This document shows, in pieces, positions 60,778 through 64,000 of a DNA stretch of 64,000 nucleotides (its first letter is position 1; each line of letters starts with the position of its first letter). The notes under the pieces are model-generated. The model did no database searches, had not been told where the DNA came from, and saw only the letters and a program-made list of their open reading frames with translations. This DNA comes from Prostheceraeus crozeri (taxonomy: Eukaryota > Platyhelminthes > Polycladida > Euryleptidae). The stretch spans positions 124,001-188,000 of the forward strand of contig CAJQUW010016142.1 of assembly GCA_907163375.1 (NCBI GenBank), read 5' to 3'. The position numbers were made by a program, and so were the translations under genes.

Positions 60778-63605
60778 GCCAAGGGATAAGACTAAAGAAT
60801 TATTGCAGATTTTGCGGCGCGATGGTAGATGACCCTAAAATTTTAGTGACTGACATTGAAAGTGATGACTAGGTCGTGCGATGGAGATTTTACCCTTTTT
60901 CTGGATACCTCGATTTTTAGACAAGTGAGCTGCGTCTGGTTCAAACAGGAAATGTAAGATTGATCTCACTATAGCTGTGCTTCACATGAGTGACGTGAGC
61001 AGTAGCTCTTTACAACCAGTAAGAGAAGAACAGTGGAAGGAGTATTGCACTAAAATTTGAAATTTAATAACTGACAATAATGCTACAATCGAGCTTGATT
61101 CGTGCTATTCCTCCGCTGGCTGGGAATATGATAAGCCTCTGTTTCTCTTGTCACGGAAAGTGATTCATTTTGTCTCCGTATGACTCACGCTTCATCGCAT
61201 GAATTTTAAAAGAGCTTTTTTTTTCTATCAGTACTTTCAGATAGTACATATTCAATCTTCGAGACATAATGCTTCCTTTATTTGTGTGTTGCGGGCTTGC
61301 AACGAGCGCTAACTTCGGTCTTGTGTTTGACATTTCATAACAATTTCAGATAAACGATATGATTTTTGCTGCATGTCTAATCCCTGCGAATAGGTTTGAA
61401 GATTAAGGAATTACAGAAAGAATCGCAGGAGAGGGTTTCAAAGGCGAAAAAATATTTTGCAATGCTAGACGTTTCATATCAGCAACTATTCACATCAAAG
61501 TAATTTTCATCGACCTTATTAACAGGTGGGAGCACATTTCATCGAGATTTTACTTAGACAGGAAGAGCTGAAAGTTAAGTGCTACGGTAATTGGAGCCTA
61601 CTATGAAAACTTGATGATATTTGGCCCACTGCAAAGTCAAATCTAAAGGTTATCTAAAAATAATATTTGAAATAATATCTTTTACCGATGTGGCATTTTT
61701 TGCATTGTGGGTTAAAGTAATGCCGATGGTGACCATCGAGAACCACATTGCACGCAAATGAAAACATAAAATCAAATTACAAGTTTAGAAACTTGGAGTT
61801 CGTTCGCCATAGCTGTCTTTGTTCGTCGTTTTGATGAACCTAAGATGAATAAAATATTAGAGGGAAATGTTGAACAATCCTTTAAAAGCATTGAGTGTCG
61901 CTAGCCATTTTACTATTAAATTAATCGATCAAAGATAAGTGTACAAGCTAATCTGAACATCTTTGTCAAAATCTTTGTTCCTTTAACAATCGAATCACTA
62001 TAGCCAGTAAGTGAATTATGTTTTGCAAATGAGATATAAAGCAAACATAACTCTCAACAACTAGAGAATATGAATAGAATGCTAATAAATGAGCTATTTT
62101 TATCCTTTGAAAAATATGATAGATAAATGTAACAAATATAATGGATGATTGCAAAGAATAGCTTGACATAAACTAAAACAAGGTTTCCTTTGATTTTTTC
62201 CATCGGCAATTATACTTTGAGGAAATTCTGTGTTGACTTAAGATTTATCATAATACATTTCCATAATATGGAATGAAAACGATTCCGTTCCAACGGCAAC
62301 GTCACAGTGAGGAATTGAAACATTCTGGAAGTGAGTGATTCAAAACGCCAACAGCATTTTTGCCCGCATAAGTTTCCATTTTTACATAATACTTTTCAAC
62401 CAACATTTCATGTGCTAAATGCATCAACAAACGTGTTTTATATACGGTGTACAGTCCATAATGTCATTAGCAATATCGTTTTCAAATTATTTGCTCAGAA
62501 GTCAATTCATTTAGACAATTTGTTTGACAAAAAACATTCAATGATCAAATTATCCGCTGTTTTCTATTTTTTGAAATTTGAATTTCCCTCGAAAGAAATC
62601 GAACTACTTTCTAACATTTCATTTCGAATCTTGTCACTAACATTCAACAAAGTATTTACTTCTTTGAAATTTATGTCGAAATAGTCCACAAATCCTATAA
62701 CTAGATGTCCAATAAAACATTACTGCTCACTGAAGATAAACAGACTAGCTTTGAGATGAGCATTTTCATGAAAATCATTTTCCGACTCTTATATTGAGAA
62801 ATTTGGACTCTTTACAGCATTTATCCAAGAACAAAAATGGCTACATTGTTTGGTCAAGTCATTTTGATCCGCTCTATTTCATGGCACGAAATATTCTAGA
62901 CATCTTCAAACATTTTCAATAACCAGGCTGTAGAAGTTGTACGAACATCTAGCTGAGGATGTTTTTTAGTCGGATTATTTCTAAATGATGACATAGAATG
63001 CAATAGAATAAGGATTATATTTTGGAGAATGAAAATCAAAATCTACCATGATGCAGCTATAAGCCACACTAAGTGTAAGCACAATACACATGCATTACAT
63101 TGTACATTGTTACACATTTGTTATGATATACAATACTAACAGGTATCGCATTGATTTGAGAAGTCGAAATAGAATAAAAACTTATTACTTCAAAGGACTA
63201 GATACAGCATTATTTGCCAAAAGATATCGATGTCAAATTGTTGCACATGCGCGTTCAAAGTACATGATCTGTAGTTCGGAATATTGCCTAATTTTAACAT
63301 ACAAAATAAAGATAACATAAAGAAGCATAGATGTCTCAAGATAAAAAGGGAAAACTTTGTGATTGAAATGATCAACGGTGAAATACATCACTGAATATTT
63401 TTGACATACACGCAATAAAACTATTTGGTCTACGCATGATGGTAGACAGTGGAACACAGGTTTGACATCTTGCTGATCTGACATGCAAATATATTGCCAT
63501 TCGACCTCTTCCGCGAAGCAAAGTTCAAACGAATAATAACGCAGGCCTCATTCTTTGAAATGTGCGTCTACTCTGTGTTTACTCTGAAGTCATTCAGTTA
63601 CTTAA

Positions 63606-63825
63606 CCGGCGCTATGTCTTTGTGGTAGAGTGTTCGCCTGCGTCCGGGAGACGTTGGTTCAAACCCTGGTCGGATCAAACGTAAGATTTTTAAAATAGGT
63701 GCACTCTGCATTCTTGCTAAACACTCAGCACAAAAAAGAAAAAGAATGGCAGTGGATAAATGACTCTCGGCCATATGGAAGAAGGGCTCTGTGCCTAATG
63801 TGCTTGCGAGGCTCATTTACTTATT
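63606..63825 (+). repeat. tRNA-derived SINE
   Basis: The head at 63606-63673 has A-box-like TATGTCTTTGTGGTAGAG, B-box GGTTCAAACCC (63656-63666) and a mostly paired acceptor stem (CCGGCG with GGTCGG). A non-tRNA body follows and ends in an A/T-rich tail (TTTATTTATTTTATTTTTT). The anticodon arm resembles that of glycine tRNA. Confidence 0.6.
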
Positions 63826-64000
63826 TATTTTATTTTTTCTCGGCAACAGTAGCTCTAAACAAATAGTCTACCTCTTGCTGATATGATTGAAGTGGACCAT
63901 TGTCACTCAAAAATGCAGCAATTTCAAAATGATAAAGCATTTCATCTTTTAAGTTATATTATGGAGGCCTACTATCCTGATTTCTAAATCAACTCGAAAT

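Larger units (their letters stand above)
40262..64000 (+). other. Presumed intron 5 of the PDZ scaffold gene, runs off the window
   Basis: The intron starts at the GTAAGT donor of the acidic-linker exon. I looked for the next PDZ exon (family expectation: 'GLGLSLAG' and 'GDELLEI' motifs) and did not find one. Nothing is recognised at 40310-40600, 40805-41740, 41935-42700, 43445-45850, 45935-46190, 47000-50635, 50870-51640, 51745-57960 and 58865-63600 except small items listed separately. The minus-strand frame at 52483-52686 matched no family. Confidence 0.55.

Noticed and set aside
62331-62684. 117-codon plus-strand frame
   Set aside because: Composition follows the AT-rich background, there are no domain motifs and no coding-like context.

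Overview
The window is about 64 kb of AT-rich metazoan DNA, almost certainly from an invertebrate. It shows large introns with canonical GT-AG borders, abundant decayed Tc1/mariner, hAT, non-LTR and Penelope-like elements, tRNA-derived SINE heads and foldback elements. Motifs such as AGGCCTA and TACATGTA recur, but the phylum cannot be fixed from sequence alone. There are no bacterial-type operons and no CRISPR array, and I found no intact RNA gene.

One host gene runs through the window on the + strand. Five coding exons (730-1076, 7578-7687, 10607-10726, 30096-30215, 39865-40261) join in compatible phases. They encode a linker, one complete PDZ domain split over three exons, and a long acidic Ser/Asp/Glu-rich linker. 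The His-Trp-Gly motif just before the PDZ, the 'VQSL' strand at its end and the acidic linker after it match the multi-PDZ scaffold family MUPP1 (MPDZ)/PATJ, near PDZ7-PDZ8 of MUPP1. The first visible exon starts in phase 2 and the last ends in phase 1, so the gene extends on both sides; I did not find the next PDZ exon before position 64000.

The introns hold the rest. Intron 1 (1077-7577): a DD41D mariner-like element with a partial inverted second copy beside it (4265-6762). Intron 2 (7688-10606): an internally deleted relative (8081-9457). Intron 3 (10727-30095): a GC-rich palindromic element, an unexplained minus-strand open frame, a poly(A)-tailed perfect-hairpin retroinsertion with a 12-bp target duplication, a hAT/ZMYM1-like remnant with an inverted partner, a nearly intact DD34D mariner, a truncated LINE and several tRNA-like heads. 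Intron 4 (30216-39864): a TA-flanked MITE, a strong hairpin inserted in a foldback element, an RTE/CR1-like LINE tail and a second foldback copy. After the last exon (40262-64000): two minisatellites, head-to-head SINEs, a third foldback copy carrying a nested MITE, another foldback, a Penelope-like fragment with a GIY-YIG domain and a hammerhead-like motif, and a SINE at the far end.

Most of the sequence between these items shows no coding or structural signal I can support. No new multi-gene system is visible. The best leads are the short hairpin retroinsertion at 16910-16994, the Penelope fragment with its degenerate ribozyme motif, and the three-copy foldback family.
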